NCBI RefSeq assembly: GCF_030680935.1
Contig: NZ_JAUXUP010000070.1
Span: 1-63,002, forward strand
Source: Polaromonas sp.
Lineage (GTDB): Bacteria > Pseudomonadota > Gammaproteobacteria > Burkholderiales > Burkholderiaceae_C
Length of the DNA stretch: 63,002 nucleotides
Reading direction: 5' to 3'
Position 1 is the stretch's first letter; every line of letters begins with the position of its first letter. A model generated the notes under the pieces. That model had not been told where the DNA came from, searched no databases, and was given only the letters and a program-made list of their open reading frames with translations. Of the stretch, positions 1 to 7,524 are shown one piece after another. The position numbers and the translations under genes are program-made.

Positions 1-49
1 GGAGGATCAACATGGTTGCAGTGGCCGTCAGAGGACCGAAAAGCCGATG

Positions 50-55
50 ATTATA
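50..55 (-). promoter_or_regulatory. Extended -10 promoter-like element reading off the left edge
   Basis: The minus strand reads TGCTATAAT just past the trmD stop codon, an extended -10 hexamer with no clear -35. In many proteobacteria rplS (L19) follows trmD, so this may be a separate promoter for rplS outside the window. That assignment is inference from gene order. Confidence 0.35.
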
Positions 56-60
56 GCAAT

Positions 61-840
61 TTATGGCTGTTGGGAGGATTTTGCCGCCAGGCTGCGCAAA
101 AACGCCTCATCCGTCTTGTCCAGCCGTCCAGCCGTGCGCGCGCTTTCGAGCAGTTCCGGCCGGTGCTGCCGGGTCAGGGCCAGCCGCTGTTCGCGCCGCC
201 AGCCTTCGATGTGAGCGTGGTTTCCAGACAACAGCGTGTCTGGAACGCCTTGCCCCCGCCAGATCTCCGGCCGCGTGTAGTGCGGGCAATCGAGCAAACC
301 GTCCAGCGCCGGGTTGAAGCTGTCGAACTGGTGGCTGCCTTCGTCATTGAGCACGCCCGGTTGCAGGCGCGCCACCGCGTCCAGCAGGGCCATGGCAGGG
401 ATTTCGCCGCCGGACAACACGAAGTCGCCCAGGCTGATCTGCTGGTCCACATAGCTGTCGACAAAACGCTGGTCCAGGCCTTCATACCGGCCACAAATCA
501 ATACTGCCCCGGCGCTGGCCGACCAGCGCGCCACGGCGGTGTGGTTCAACGGGTGCCCAATCGGTGAGAACAGCACCGCAGGCGCTTGCTGACCCGCCGG
601 CTCTGCGCGGTCCGCGCGGATGGATTCCAGGCAGCGCGCCAGCGGCTCGGCCATCATCACCATGCCCGGGCCGCCGCCAAAAGAGCGGTCATCGACCCGG
701 CGGTAATTGCCCTCGGCAAAATCGCGCGGGTTCCAGAGCCTGACGTCCACCAAGCCGGACTCATAGGCGCGGCGCGTCACGCCGCTCGTCAAAAACGGCG
801 CAAAAAGCTCGGGGAACAGGGTGATGACGTCAAAACGCAT
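61..840 (-). CDS. trmD: tRNA (guanine-N1)-methyltransferase TrmD
   Basis: TrmD methylates G37 of tRNAs next to the anticodon, using S-adenosylmethionine, and so prevents +1 frameshifting. The protein begins MRFDVITLFPELF, the standard TrmD N-terminus. It carries the trefoil-knot motifs GRYEGLDQRF and SLGDFVLSGGE in mid-protein and CPHYTRPE further on. I chose the start at 840 (259 residues, typical length) because the longer open frame adds an unrelated leader that overlaps rimM. It is the third gene of rpsP-rimM-trmD, 28 bases after rimM. Confidence 0.97.
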   Translation of the reverse strand: MRFDVITLFPELFAPFLTSGVTRRAYESGLVDVRLWNPRDFAEGNYRRVDDRSFGGGPGMVMMAEPLARCLESIRADRAEPAGQQAPAVLFSPIGHPLNHTAVARWSASAGAVLICGRYEGLDQRFVDSYVDQQISLGDFVLSGGEIPAMALLDAVARLQPGVLNDEGSHQFDSFNPALDGLLDCPHYTRPEIWRGQGVPDTLLSGNHAHIEGWRREQRLALTRQHRPELLESARTAGRLDKTDEAFLRSLAAKSSQQP

Positions 841-868
841 GGCTGTATTTTGCGCCCGCCGCACCAGA

Positions 869-1444
869 TCAATAGTCTGGCTGCCAGTCCACCGTGATGG
901 TCTTGCCCGGCAGATCGACGGCATCCACATAGGCCGCCACAAAAGGGATCATGCGCTCCAGCGTCTGATCGCCTTCGGTGTATTCCACACACAAGACCGA
1001 ATGCGGGCCGGTGGCCATCAGGTCGCGCACGTTACCCAAAGCCACACCTTCACGGTTGAGCACATTCAGGCCGAGCAGATCGACCCAGTAATACTCGTCC
1101 TTGCCGGCTTTGGGAAAGCTGCTGCGCGGCACAAAAATACGCGCGCCACGCAGGGCTTCGGCCGGGGTGCGGTCATCGATGCCCGCAAACTTGGCAACCA
1201 CCGAGTCAGAATGGGTTTTGGACTCGCTGACGGTCAGTATCACCGTGCCGGAAAAAGCGTCAAAGCCGGGGCGGTGTTTGGCCTCAGGCGGCTGCAAAAA
1301 CCAGCGACTGGAAGAAAAAAGCGCCTCGGACGAGGCGCTGTGGGCCAGGATTTTGACCCAGCCCTTGACGCCCCAGGCGTCAAGAATGCGCCCGACTTCA
1401 ATGGCATCGTCCGGCAAACCGGACGGCTCAAGGCCGGGCAGCAT
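869..1444 (-). CDS. rimM: 16S rRNA processing protein RimM
   Basis: RimM is a 30S assembly factor that binds ribosomal protein S19 and helps mature the 16S 3' domain. The N-terminal RimM barrel starts near residue 14 (VGRILDAWGVKGWVKI). The C-terminal PRC-barrel includes DEYYWVDLLGLNV near residue 115 and ends in a VDWQPDY tail. The 191 residues are slightly longer than usual because of a short N-terminal extension and a middle insertion. It lies between rpsP (14-base gap) and trmD on the same strand, the classical operon. Confidence 0.95.
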   Translation of the reverse strand: MLPGLEPSGLPDDAIEVGRILDAWGVKGWVKILAHSASSEALFSSSRWFLQPPEAKHRPGFDAFSGTVILTVSESKTHSDSVVAKFAGIDDRTPAEALRGARIFVPRSSFPKAGKDEYYWVDLLGLNVLNREGVALGNVRDLMATGPHSVLCVEYTEGDQTLERMIPFVAAYVDAVDLPGKTITVDWQPDY

Positions 1445-1458
1445 TTAAAGCTCCAGGC

Positions 1459-1719
1459 TCAGGCGGCCTTGGGCGCTGCAGCAGCACCCTGCTTGACCAG
1501 ACGCTCCACGGTGGGGGACGCCTGGGCGCCCACGCCCAGCCAATGGGTCAGACGGTCCTGCTCGATACGCAGGCCTTCTTCACCACCTTTGGCAATCGGG
1601 TTATAAAAACCGATGCGCTCGATGAAACGGCCATCGCGGCGGACGCGTTTGTCAGCCACAACAATATTGAAAAATGGACGGTGTTTAGAACCGCCGCGCG
1701 AGAGTCGGATGACGACCAT
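1459..1719 (-). CDS. rpsP: 30S ribosomal protein S16
   Basis: S16 is a primary-binding protein of the small subunit that helps fold the 5' domain of 16S rRNA. The 86-residue sequence starts [23 protein letters not shown] and contains the conserved [14 protein letters not shown]. The C-terminus is a short Ala/Lys tail. A Shine-Dalgarno GAAGGA lies 6 bases before the ATG. It is first in the operon with rimM and trmD, behind a leader carrying a perfect hairpin. Confidence 0.98.
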   Translation of the reverse strand: MVVIRLSRGGSKHRPFFNIVVADKRVRRDGRFIERIGFYNPIAKGGEEGLRIEQDRLTHWLGVGAQASPTVERLVKQGAAAAPKAA

Positions 1720-1738
1720 GATTTATCCTTCGGGTGGC

Positions 1739-1758
1739 GGGGTGAAAAAATTCACCCC
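1739..1758 (-). promoter_or_regulatory. Perfect hairpin in the rpsP leader
   Basis: GGGGTGAA and TTCACCCC form a perfect 8-bp stem around a 4-base A/T loop, 19 bases upstream of the rpsP ATG and just before its Shine-Dalgarno site. It could tune S16 translation or be an operator. There is no terminator-like T-run following the stem. Confidence 0.5.
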
Positions 1759-1825
1759 AAAATGTTCCTGCAGCGATTGAGACACACGACATGGCACCCG
1801 GCCAGCGAAATGCTGCAAAGCCGCA

Positions 1826-1831
1826 GATTAT
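1826..1831 (-). promoter_or_regulatory. Putative -10 of the rpsP operon promoter
   Basis: The minus strand has a perfect TATAAT about 105 bases upstream of the rpsP start, in the gap to the divergent acetyltransferase gene. No strong -35 is visible. Transcription from here would include the leader hairpin. Confidence 0.45.
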
Positions 1832-1889
1832 AACCCGCCGACCCGCGGCAGGCCATCCCAACTCCCACCACCACCCCTTTTGACACCCC

Positions 1890-2417
1890 ATGACACTGAT
1901 ACGACCCAGCCTTGAAGCCGACCTGCCGGCGATCACCGCCATCTATGCCCACCACGTTCTGAACGGTACCGGCACCTTTGAAACCGAGGCGCCCAGCGTG
2001 ACCGACATGCTGGCGCGGCGCGCCGACGTCCTGGCCAAAGGCCTGCCTTACCTGGTGGCCGAAGAAGCTGGTAGCGTTGTCGGTTTTGCCTACGGCAACT
2101 GGTTCAAGCCCCGCCCGGCTTACCGGTTTTCGGTCGAAGATTCGATCTACCTGGCGCCGGACCAACAGGGCAAAGGCCTGGGCCGCCTGCTGCTCACCGA
2201 GTTGCTGGCACGCTGCGAAGCCGTGGGCATACGCAAGGTCATGGCTGTGATTGGCGACTCCGCCAACGCCGGATCGATTGGTGTGCATCGCGCACTGGGC
2301 TTCACACAGGTCGGGGTCATCGAGTCCTGCGGCTGGAAGTTCGGCGCCTGGCGTGATATTGTGATCATGCAAAAAACACTGGGCGCGGGCGACACGACGC
2401 CGCCTCAGGACGCCTGA
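1890..2417 (+). CDS. GNAT-family N-acetyltransferase (phosphinothricin/methionine sulfone type)
   Basis: A 175-residue GNAT acetyltransferase that transfers acetyl from acetyl-CoA to an amine. The order of motifs matches the Pat/Bar/MddA (YncA) subgroup: IRPSLEADLPAITAIYAHHV at the N-terminus, SIYLAPDQQGKGLGRLLL (the CoA pyrophosphate loop QGKGLG) near residue 88, and a later GSIGVHRALGFTQVG. Members act on phosphinothricin or methionine sulfone/sulfoximine; the true substrate cannot be read from sequence. It is divergent from rpsP and followed 25 bases later by a TM2-domain gene. Confidence 0.88.
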   Translation: MTLIRPSLEADLPAITAIYAHHVLNGTGTFETEAPSVTDMLARRADVLAKGLPYLVAEEAGSVVGFAYGNWFKPRPAYRFSVEDSIYLAPDQQGKGLGRLLLTELLARCEAVGIRKVMAVIGDSANAGSIGVHRALGFTQVGVIESCGWKFGAWRDIVIMQKTLGAGDTTPPQDA

Positions 2418-2442
2418 CCACTCCCCTCTTTCGAAAGCCCTG

Positions 2443-2907
2443 ATGACCTCCAGAAGTAAAAACAAGACGCTGGCGACCTGGCTGGCGTTTGTGGGTGGTC
2501 AGCTGGGCGTGCACCGGCTTTACCTGTATGGCTGGACCGATCTGCTGGCCTGGATACATCCGGCCCTTGCTGCAGTGGGCTGGTGGGGTGTGCAGCGCGT
2601 GCGTCTGTACGGGCAGGACGACCAGCTTGCATGGGCCCTGATTCCGCTGCTGGGTTTCACGCTGGCGGCCACCGCCCTCACGGCCATTTATTACGGCCTG
2701 ATGGCACCCGAAAAATGGAATCTGCAGCACAACCCGCTTGCCGCACCTGACGCCACTGCGGGTAAAACCAATTGGCTGACCATGGCCGCCGTGGTGCTGG
2801 CTCTGCTGTTTGGCACGATTGCCATGATGTCGAGCATTGTGTTCAGCTTCCAGCGCTACTTTGAATACCAGGTTGAGGAAGGCCGCAAGATTTCGCAGGA
2901 GAAATAG
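2443..2907 (+). CDS. TM2 domain-containing membrane protein
   Basis: A 154-residue integral membrane protein. The start KNKTLATWLAFVGGQLGVHR followed by LYLYG matches the TM2 (NINE) motif, in which two helices flank a G-x-H-R/x-Y-L turn. Two further hydrophobic segments follow near residues 66-86 and 109-134, giving about four membrane spans, and the tail is charged. The function of TM2 proteins in bacteria is generally unknown. It follows the acetyltransferase on the same strand, and its end abuts a dispersed repeat. Confidence 0.75.
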   Translation: MTSRSKNKTLATWLAFVGGQLGVHRLYLYGWTDLLAWIHPALAAVGWWGVQRVRLYGQDDQLAWALIPLLGFTLAATALTAIYYGLMAPEKWNLQHNPLAAPDATAGKTNWLTMAAVVLALLFGTIAMMSSIVFSFQRYFEYQVEEGRKISQEK

Positions 2908-3003
2908 CGCCCCCACGTTCGCTCACTTCGTGTAGCTCTCTGCCCCCTTGGGGCGCTGCGCCAGCGGCCCGGCGAAGCCGGTTCCGCGGCCCCGGCTGGT
3001 ATT
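2908..3003. repeat. ~95-bp dispersed repeat, copy A, between convergent genes
   Basis: The spacer after the TM2 gene shares many blocks with 52920-53022: CGCTCACT or TTCGCTCACTTCG, CGTGTAGCTC, a CCCC-n-GGGG arm pair, AAGCC-GG and GCGGCCCC-n-GCTGGT. Both copies fill the gap between two converging genes. The internal complementary arms suggest folded RNA, perhaps a two-way transcription barrier. Confidence 0.7.
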
Positions 3004-3025
3004 CAGATCATCGGGAAGTGCAACT

Positions 3026-4036
3026 TCAAAACAGCTGCAGGCTGACCCAGTAGGCTATCGCCGCCACAAAGGCCGAGGCGGGAATCGTGAAGATCCAGGC
3101 CCAGACAATGTTGCCGGCGACGCCCCAGCGCACGGCCGAGGCCCGTTGTGTCGCCCCCACTCCAACGATGGCACCCGTGATGGTGTGGGTGGTCGATACC
3201 GGAATGCCCAGGCCGGTGGCCAGAAAAAGTGTGATGGCTCCACCGGTTTCGGCGCAGAAACCACCCACCGGCTTGAGCTTCGTGATTTTCTGGCCCATGG
3301 TTTTGACAATCCGCCAGCCACCGAACATGGTGCCTGCGGCTATCGCCGCGTAGCAGCTGATGATCGTCCACAGCGGCGGGGCGGCGTCGCTGGCGGCGGT
3401 GTAACCGGTGGCAATCAGCAGCATCCAGATGATGCCTATGGTCTTCTGCGCATCGTTGCCACCATGCCCCAGACTGTAAGCGCCGGCAGAAACCAGTTGC
3501 AAGCGCCGGAACCACCGGTCCACACGCGAAGGCGTGGCGCGGCGAAAGGCCCAGGCCACCACCACCACCATCATGGAGCCCAGCAGAAATCCCAGAACCG
3601 GAGAGACAAAGATGAATGCCACGGTTTTGAGGATACCGGTCGACACCAGTGAACCTGCACCCGACTTGGCCAGCACCGCACCCACAATACCGCCAATCAG
3701 CGCGTGGGACGAACTGCTGGGGATGCCGTAGTACCAGGTGACCAGGTTCCAGCTGATAGCGCCTATGAGCGCACCAAAGACCACATGGGTATCGACCACA
3801 CCGGGCTGCACAATGCCTTTGCCCACCGTGGCGGCCACACTGAGGTGAAAAACAAAAATCGCCACAAAGTTGAAAAACGCTGCAAACAGCACCGCCTGGC
3901 CGGGCTTGAGCACGCCGGTCGACACCACAGTGGCGATCGAGTTGGCGGCATCATGAAACCCGTTCATGAAGTCGAAGGCCAGCGCCAGCATCACCAGCAT
4001 GATGATGATCCACAGGGCGGTTTGCGCTGTCTGCAT
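3026..4036 (-). CDS. pit: PiT-family low-affinity inorganic phosphate transporter
   Basis: PiT permeases move metal-phosphate complexes with protons across the inner membrane. The 336-residue protein has about ten hydrophobic spans and both PiT signatures: FDFMNGFHDAANSIATVVST near residue 23, and GGNDAQKTIGI followed by VSTTHTITGAIVG in the second half. It starts two bases after the DUF47 gene, so the two are cotranscribed. This orfA-pit arrangement is known from Sinorhizobium, where PhoB represses it when phosphate is scarce. Confidence 0.95.
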   Translation of the reverse strand: MQTAQTALWIIIMLVMLALAFDFMNGFHDAANSIATVVSTGVLKPGQAVLFAAFFNFVAIFVFHLSVAATVGKGIVQPGVVDTHVVFGALIGAISWNLVTWYYGIPSSSSHALIGGIVGAVLAKSGAGSLVSTGILKTVAFIFVSPVLGFLLGSMMVVVVAWAFRRATPSRVDRWFRRLQLVSAGAYSLGHGGNDAQKTIGIIWMLLIATGYTAASDAAPPLWTIISCYAAIAAGTMFGGWRIVKTMGQKITKLKPVGGFCAETGGAITLFLATGLGIPVSTTHTITGAIVGVGATQRASAVRWGVAGNIVWAWIFTIPASAFVAAIAYWVSLQLF

Positions 4037-4038
4037 GA

Positions 4039-4692
4039 TCAGGAGTTTTCGAGGACGATGCCCTCGATCAGGTTGGCGACGTCCTCACACTTGTCGGTGA
4101 TGGTCTCCAGCAACTCGTAAATCGCCTTGAGCTTGATGACCTCACGCACGTCGGGTTCTTCACGAAACAGCTTGCTCATGGCCGAACGCATCACGCGATC
4201 GGCGTCAGATTCCAGCTTGTCGATCTCTTCGCAGGTTTTCAGCGCGGCCTCGGCCGTCGCGGCATCGCTGAGCTTGTCAATCAAGGCCACCGCGTCCTTC
4301 AGGCGCTCGCAGCATTTGACGCTGAGGTCGGTCAGCCGCACGATTTCATCGGTCATGTGGTGCACGTCGTACAGCGCCATGGTTTCAGCCGAATCCTGGA
4401 TCAGGTCGGCCACATCGTCCATGGTGTTGATCAGCGAGTGGATCTGCTCGCGATCAATCGGCGTGATGAAGGTCTTGTGCAACATGCGGTTGACCTCTTG
4501 CGTGATGCGGTCTGCAGCACGCTCGGCGGTGTCCACCTCGCGGTTGAAGGCTTCGCGCTTTTCAACGTCGCTGTAATTGGCCACCAGGTTCGAGAAGGCG
4601 CGTGCGGCCTTCACGATCAGGTCGGCGTGCTGATTGAACAGCTCAAAAAAATTGCCTTCGCGCGGCAGCAACTTGCCAAACAGCATCTTCAA
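4039..4692 (-). CDS. DUF47 (PhoU-like) phosphate transport accessory protein
   Basis: A 217-residue all-helical cytoplasmic protein of the DUF47/YkaA family, distantly related to PhoU and nearly always paired with a PiT permease. It begins MKMLFGKLLPREGNFFELFNQHADLIVKAA, typical of the family, and contains acidic helices such as REAFNREVDTAERAADR and NTMDDVADLIQDSAE that could bind metal. Its role is presumed to be control of the partner transporter. A Shine-Dalgarno GGGGAG precedes the ATG, and three Pho-box-like repeats lie directly upstream. Confidence 0.92.
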   Translation of the reverse strand: MKMLFGKLLPREGNFFELFNQHADLIVKAARAFSNLVANYSDVEKREAFNREVDTAERAADRITQEVNRMLHKTFITPIDREQIHSLINTMDDVADLIQDSAETMALYDVHHMTDEIVRLTDLSVKCCERLKDAVALIDKLSDAATAEAALKTCEEIDKLESDADRVMRSAMSKLFREEPDVREVIKLKAIYELLETITDKCEDVANLIEGIVLENS

Positions 4693-4708
4693 CTCCCCGG
4701 ACGGTGGC

Positions 4709-4735
4709 TGCCAGATATATGACAGATTTGTGACA
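4709..4735 (-). promoter_or_regulatory. Pho-box-like triple direct repeat upstream of DUF47-pit
   Basis: Read on the minus strand there are three repeats, TGTCA, TGTCA and TGGCA, with starts spaced exactly 11 bases apart. A PhoB binding box consists of 11-bp direct repeats with a CTGTCAT core. The array ends only 16 bases before the DUF47 start codon, so bound PhoB would more easily repress than activate. Confidence 0.55.
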
Positions 4736-4784
4736 AAGCGAGTTTACCCCGCTGCTTCAGCGGCGTCCGGTATTATGATAATTT

Positions 4785-4834
4785 CCGGCCGCAGCCCTTA
4801 TCTGGCAAGCGCGAGAAGCTATCAATTAAATAGC
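4785..4834 (-). repeat. Mosaic repeat, copy 1 (intergenic)
   Basis: Read on the minus strand: GCTATTTAATTGATAGC palindrome, then TTCTCGCGCTTGCC, then AAGGGCTGCGGCC. This matches the family pattern palindrome, TGCTTGCGCA block, AAGGGCT-n-AGCC block. It lies between the exonuclease gene and the DUF47 gene. Confidence 0.8.
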
Positions 4835-4860
4835 GTATCGGGTAACACATTTGCAAGCCC

Positions 4861-5514
4861 TCAGGCCCGCGCAATCCAGCGCTGGCGCGCGGCCAGCTTC
4901 TCCACATCGCGCCAGTTGCTGCATTGCCGCGCAATCTTCGGCCAGATACGCAGCAGCAGCTCACACTCGGCCAGCGTGTCGGCCGCCGCCTGGTGCCTGA
5001 CGCTGCAGACAATGTCAAAGTGAGCCAGCCATTCGTCCAGCGCGCGTGCCTTGACCTTCTCGTGTGTCACCGCGCAAAGCGCCTCGATGTCCACCCAGCG
5101 GTTCGGCAGCTCGGCGCCCAGATGGACTTTGATGTGCCGCCCGATCATCGCCTGGTCAAACGGCGCATGAAACGCCAGCAGCGGCGAGTTGCCAACAAAG
5201 CGCGCAAAAGCCTGCAAGCCATCGCCAGGCGGAACCCCTTCGCGCTGTCGCTGCAAGCCGATGCCGTGCAGCAGGATGTTGTCTTTGCTGGAGCCCACAG
5301 AAGACTGGCGCAGCACCACTTCAAAACTGTCGCCCAGGGAAACGGTCAGGCGTTTTCGTGGCCAGTCCACCTGGACGGCGATCGCCGCAATGGCCAGCAG
5401 CTGGTCGCGCTGCGGGTCCAGCCCGGTGGTTTCCACGTCCAGCACCACCCAGCGCGCCTCGTTCACGTCGTACAGCTTGCCCAGGCGTCGCCTGAACCAG
5501 TCGGCCCAGCTCAT
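4861..5514 (-). CDS. DnaQ-like 3'-5' exonuclease (DEDDh)
   Basis: A 217-residue exonuclease of the RNase T/DnaQ fold, related to the proofreading epsilon subunit of DNA polymerase III. The catalytic residues can be placed: VVLDVETTGLD near residue 23 supplies D and E, FHAPFDQAMIG near 115 the second D, and HQAAADT near 180 the last H and D. Stand-alone members act in DNA repair or RNA turnover. The start overlaps the stop of the cNMP/CBS/DUF294 gene by 4 bases, a pairing seen in other Burkholderiales and Pseudomonas. Confidence 0.9.
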   Translation of the reverse strand: MSWADWFRRRLGKLYDVNEARWVVLDVETTGLDPQRDQLLAIAAIAVQVDWPRKRLTVSLGDSFEVVLRQSSVGSSKDNILLHGIGLQRQREGVPPGDGLQAFARFVGNSPLLAFHAPFDQAMIGRHIKVHLGAELPNRWVDIEALCAVTHEKVKARALDEWLAHFDIVCSVRHQAAADTLAECELLLRIWPKIARQCSNWRDVEKLAARQRWIARA

Positions 5515-7433
5515 CGGTCAAAGTCCAGTTGCAGGCGCTGCTGCAACGAGCGCGCCACGCGAAACGACTCGCGCAGGATGCGCCTGTCGATATCGTTCAG
5601 GCTGGCGACCTTCATGTGGTTGGGCTGCTGCGGCGCTGCGGTGCCTTCAAGCTGTATGCGCAAACGCAGCGTCTGCAAAAACTCAAAGCCGCTGACCCAG
5701 GCCAGGTACTCGGGCGCTGCCAGCCCAAGCAGCGGTCCCACGGCCTCCAGCCTTTCACGGGTGTTGGTCTCGGTGATCCCGTGGCTCAACGAATAGATAC
5801 GCGCCACATCCACAAAAATCGCGGCGCCCTGAAGTTTGAGGTCAATCAGGCCTGCGTCATCCACCGCCAGGTTGCCGGTCCAGTTCAGCGGCGCGCTGCG
5901 CAACAGGGCATTGACGGCCAGTTGCTTGATGAAGCGCGGTGCCCGGCGCGCCGCCTCGGTTACCTCCAGCCGCAGCTTGTGCGCCAGCGTGCTGTCCCCG
6001 GCCAGCGCGCGAAAGTCAAAATAAATGCTGGCATTGAGCAGGTCATGCGGCGCGCCGTGTTCTACCCAGTGCGCAAAACGCTCCCGCCACTCGCGCAGCG
6101 TGAGGCAACAGGCCGGCTCTCCGGCCATGATGCCGCCCCGGCACAGCGGGTAGCCGCAGGCGTCCAGCGCCAGATTGACATCGCGTCCAAAACGCAGCGC
6201 CGCCGCGCGCTGCTCTGGCGCGCTGTCGTCCGGCAGGATCAGCGCGTTGTCCTGATCGGTGGAAATCGTCTGCTCGCTGCGCCCTTCCGAGCCCAGTGCC
6301 AGCCAGCACATCCGGCTCAGGTCCACGCCGTGTTCCTCTGCCTTGAGCGCCAGCAGACGCGCAATCAGCACGTCGTTGAGGTGGCTGATCAGCGCCGTGA
6401 GCTGACGCGCGTGCACGCCCTGCCCCAGCAGGCTGTGCGCAAAACGGCGTATGTCCTGCGCCACCATCTTCAGTGTGTCCACGTCGGCCGCCGAGCGGAT
6501 CGAGGTGCTGACCTGTTTGAGACTCAGGCGCTGCATTGCAAACAGGTCGCGCTCTGACACCATGCCGATCGCCACCCCGTCCCGCGTCACCGGCACATGG
6601 CGGATGCCGTGCTGGCTCATGAGCAACGCCGCATCCAGCGCAGTGTGCGCATGTGTGAGCGTGTGCACCGGCTGCGCCATCACCTGCGCAATCGGGGTCT
6701 CCAGCGGCAGTCCGGCCAGCGTGACCCGGCCCAATATGTCGTAGCGGGTCAAAATACCCAGCGGCCGCATGGCCGCATCGGTGACCAGCATCGAGCCTAT
6801 GCGCTGCTGGTGCATCTGAGCCAATGCGTCCCGCAGCGGCGTGTCGGGCAGGCAGCTGCTGGGCGCCTGGCGCACCACATCGCCCAGCGGTGTCTCCAGC
6901 GACTGCTCGGCCAGCGCCTGTGAGGCATAAGCCACCTGCAGCGCACGCCGCGACAGGTCCAGAAACTTCAGGATGCGCCGGTTCAAAAAATCGGCGAACG
7001 TCGGGCTTAGCACGGCCAGCGCATGCATGGCCTCAAGCGGCAAGGTCAGCACAAAGGTGTCGGCCACCGCGCGGTAAGTGGCCGTCACCGCACGCTGCGC
7101 TACCGCGGCACTGACGGGAAACATCTCGCCCGGCTCATAGTGAAACGCACCGCCCGACAACTCGGCCAGGCCACGCTCGCCAATCACCGCGCCCTGGCGT
7201 ATAAAAAACAACTCCTTGACAGACCCACTGTCGGGCGAAAGCAGCAACTCATCGGGCGCAAAATAATTTTGCTGCGCGTGACTCAAAAAGTAGTCCACCG
7301 CACTGGCCTGCATCTGCGCAAACGGCGGGTAACGCATCAACTCCAGCCGCAGGTTGGCCAGCAGGCTACTTGACGGGCTCAGGTCGGCATGAAGGGGAGG
7401 GAGAGGCGCAGGCGAGGGGGCAGCATCCATCAC
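5511..7433 (-). CDS. cNMP-binding / CBS / DUF294 nucleotidyltransferase-like protein
   Basis: A 640-residue cytoplasmic signalling protein. In order it has a cyclic-nucleotide-binding-like domain (about residues 25-160), two CBS domains (about 180-305, with RIGSMLVTD and HGIRHVPVTRDG), a DUF294 putative nucleotidyltransferase domain (about 330-470, with LALGSEGRSEQTISTDQDNALI carrying the G-S and D-x-D pattern) and a C-terminal DUF294_C substrate-binding-like domain. Relatives are thought to sense adenylates. A DnaQ-like exonuclease overlaps it, hinting at nucleotide-responsive nucleic acid turnover; that is inference. Either of two adjacent ATGs could be the start. Confidence 0.9.
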   Translation of the reverse strand: MMDAAPSPAPLPPLHADLSPSSSLLANLRLELMRYPPFAQMQASAVDYFLSHAQQNYFAPDELLLSPDSGSVKELFFIRQGAVIGERGLAELSGGAFHYEPGEMFPVSAAVAQRAVTATYRAVADTFVLTLPLEAMHALAVLSPTFADFLNRRILKFLDLSRRALQVAYASQALAEQSLETPLGDVVRQAPSSCLPDTPLRDALAQMHQQRIGSMLVTDAAMRPLGILTRYDILGRVTLAGLPLETPIAQVMAQPVHTLTHAHTALDAALLMSQHGIRHVPVTRDGVAIGMVSERDLFAMQRLSLKQVSTSIRSAADVDTLKMVAQDIRRFAHSLLGQGVHARQLTALISHLNDVLIARLLALKAEEHGVDLSRMCWLALGSEGRSEQTISTDQDNALILPDDSAPEQRAAALRFGRDVNLALDACGYPLCRGGIMAGEPACCLTLREWRERFAHWVEHGAPHDLLNASIYFDFRALAGDSTLAHKLRLEVTEAARRAPRFIKQLAVNALLRSAPLNWTGNLAVDDAGLIDLKLQGAAIFVDVARIYSLSHGITETNTRERLEAVGPLLGLAAPEYLAWVSGFEFLQTLRLRIQLEGTAAPQQPNHMKVASLNDIDRRILRESFRVARSLQQRLQLDFDR

Positions 7434-7524
7434 GGTTGACTCCTAGTGTCTCAGGACATTATCCGGGACGGCTCTGACCCCGGCGCTGATCCAGCGCAAA
7501 CCCTCGGCCCTGCGCCGCCCGACC

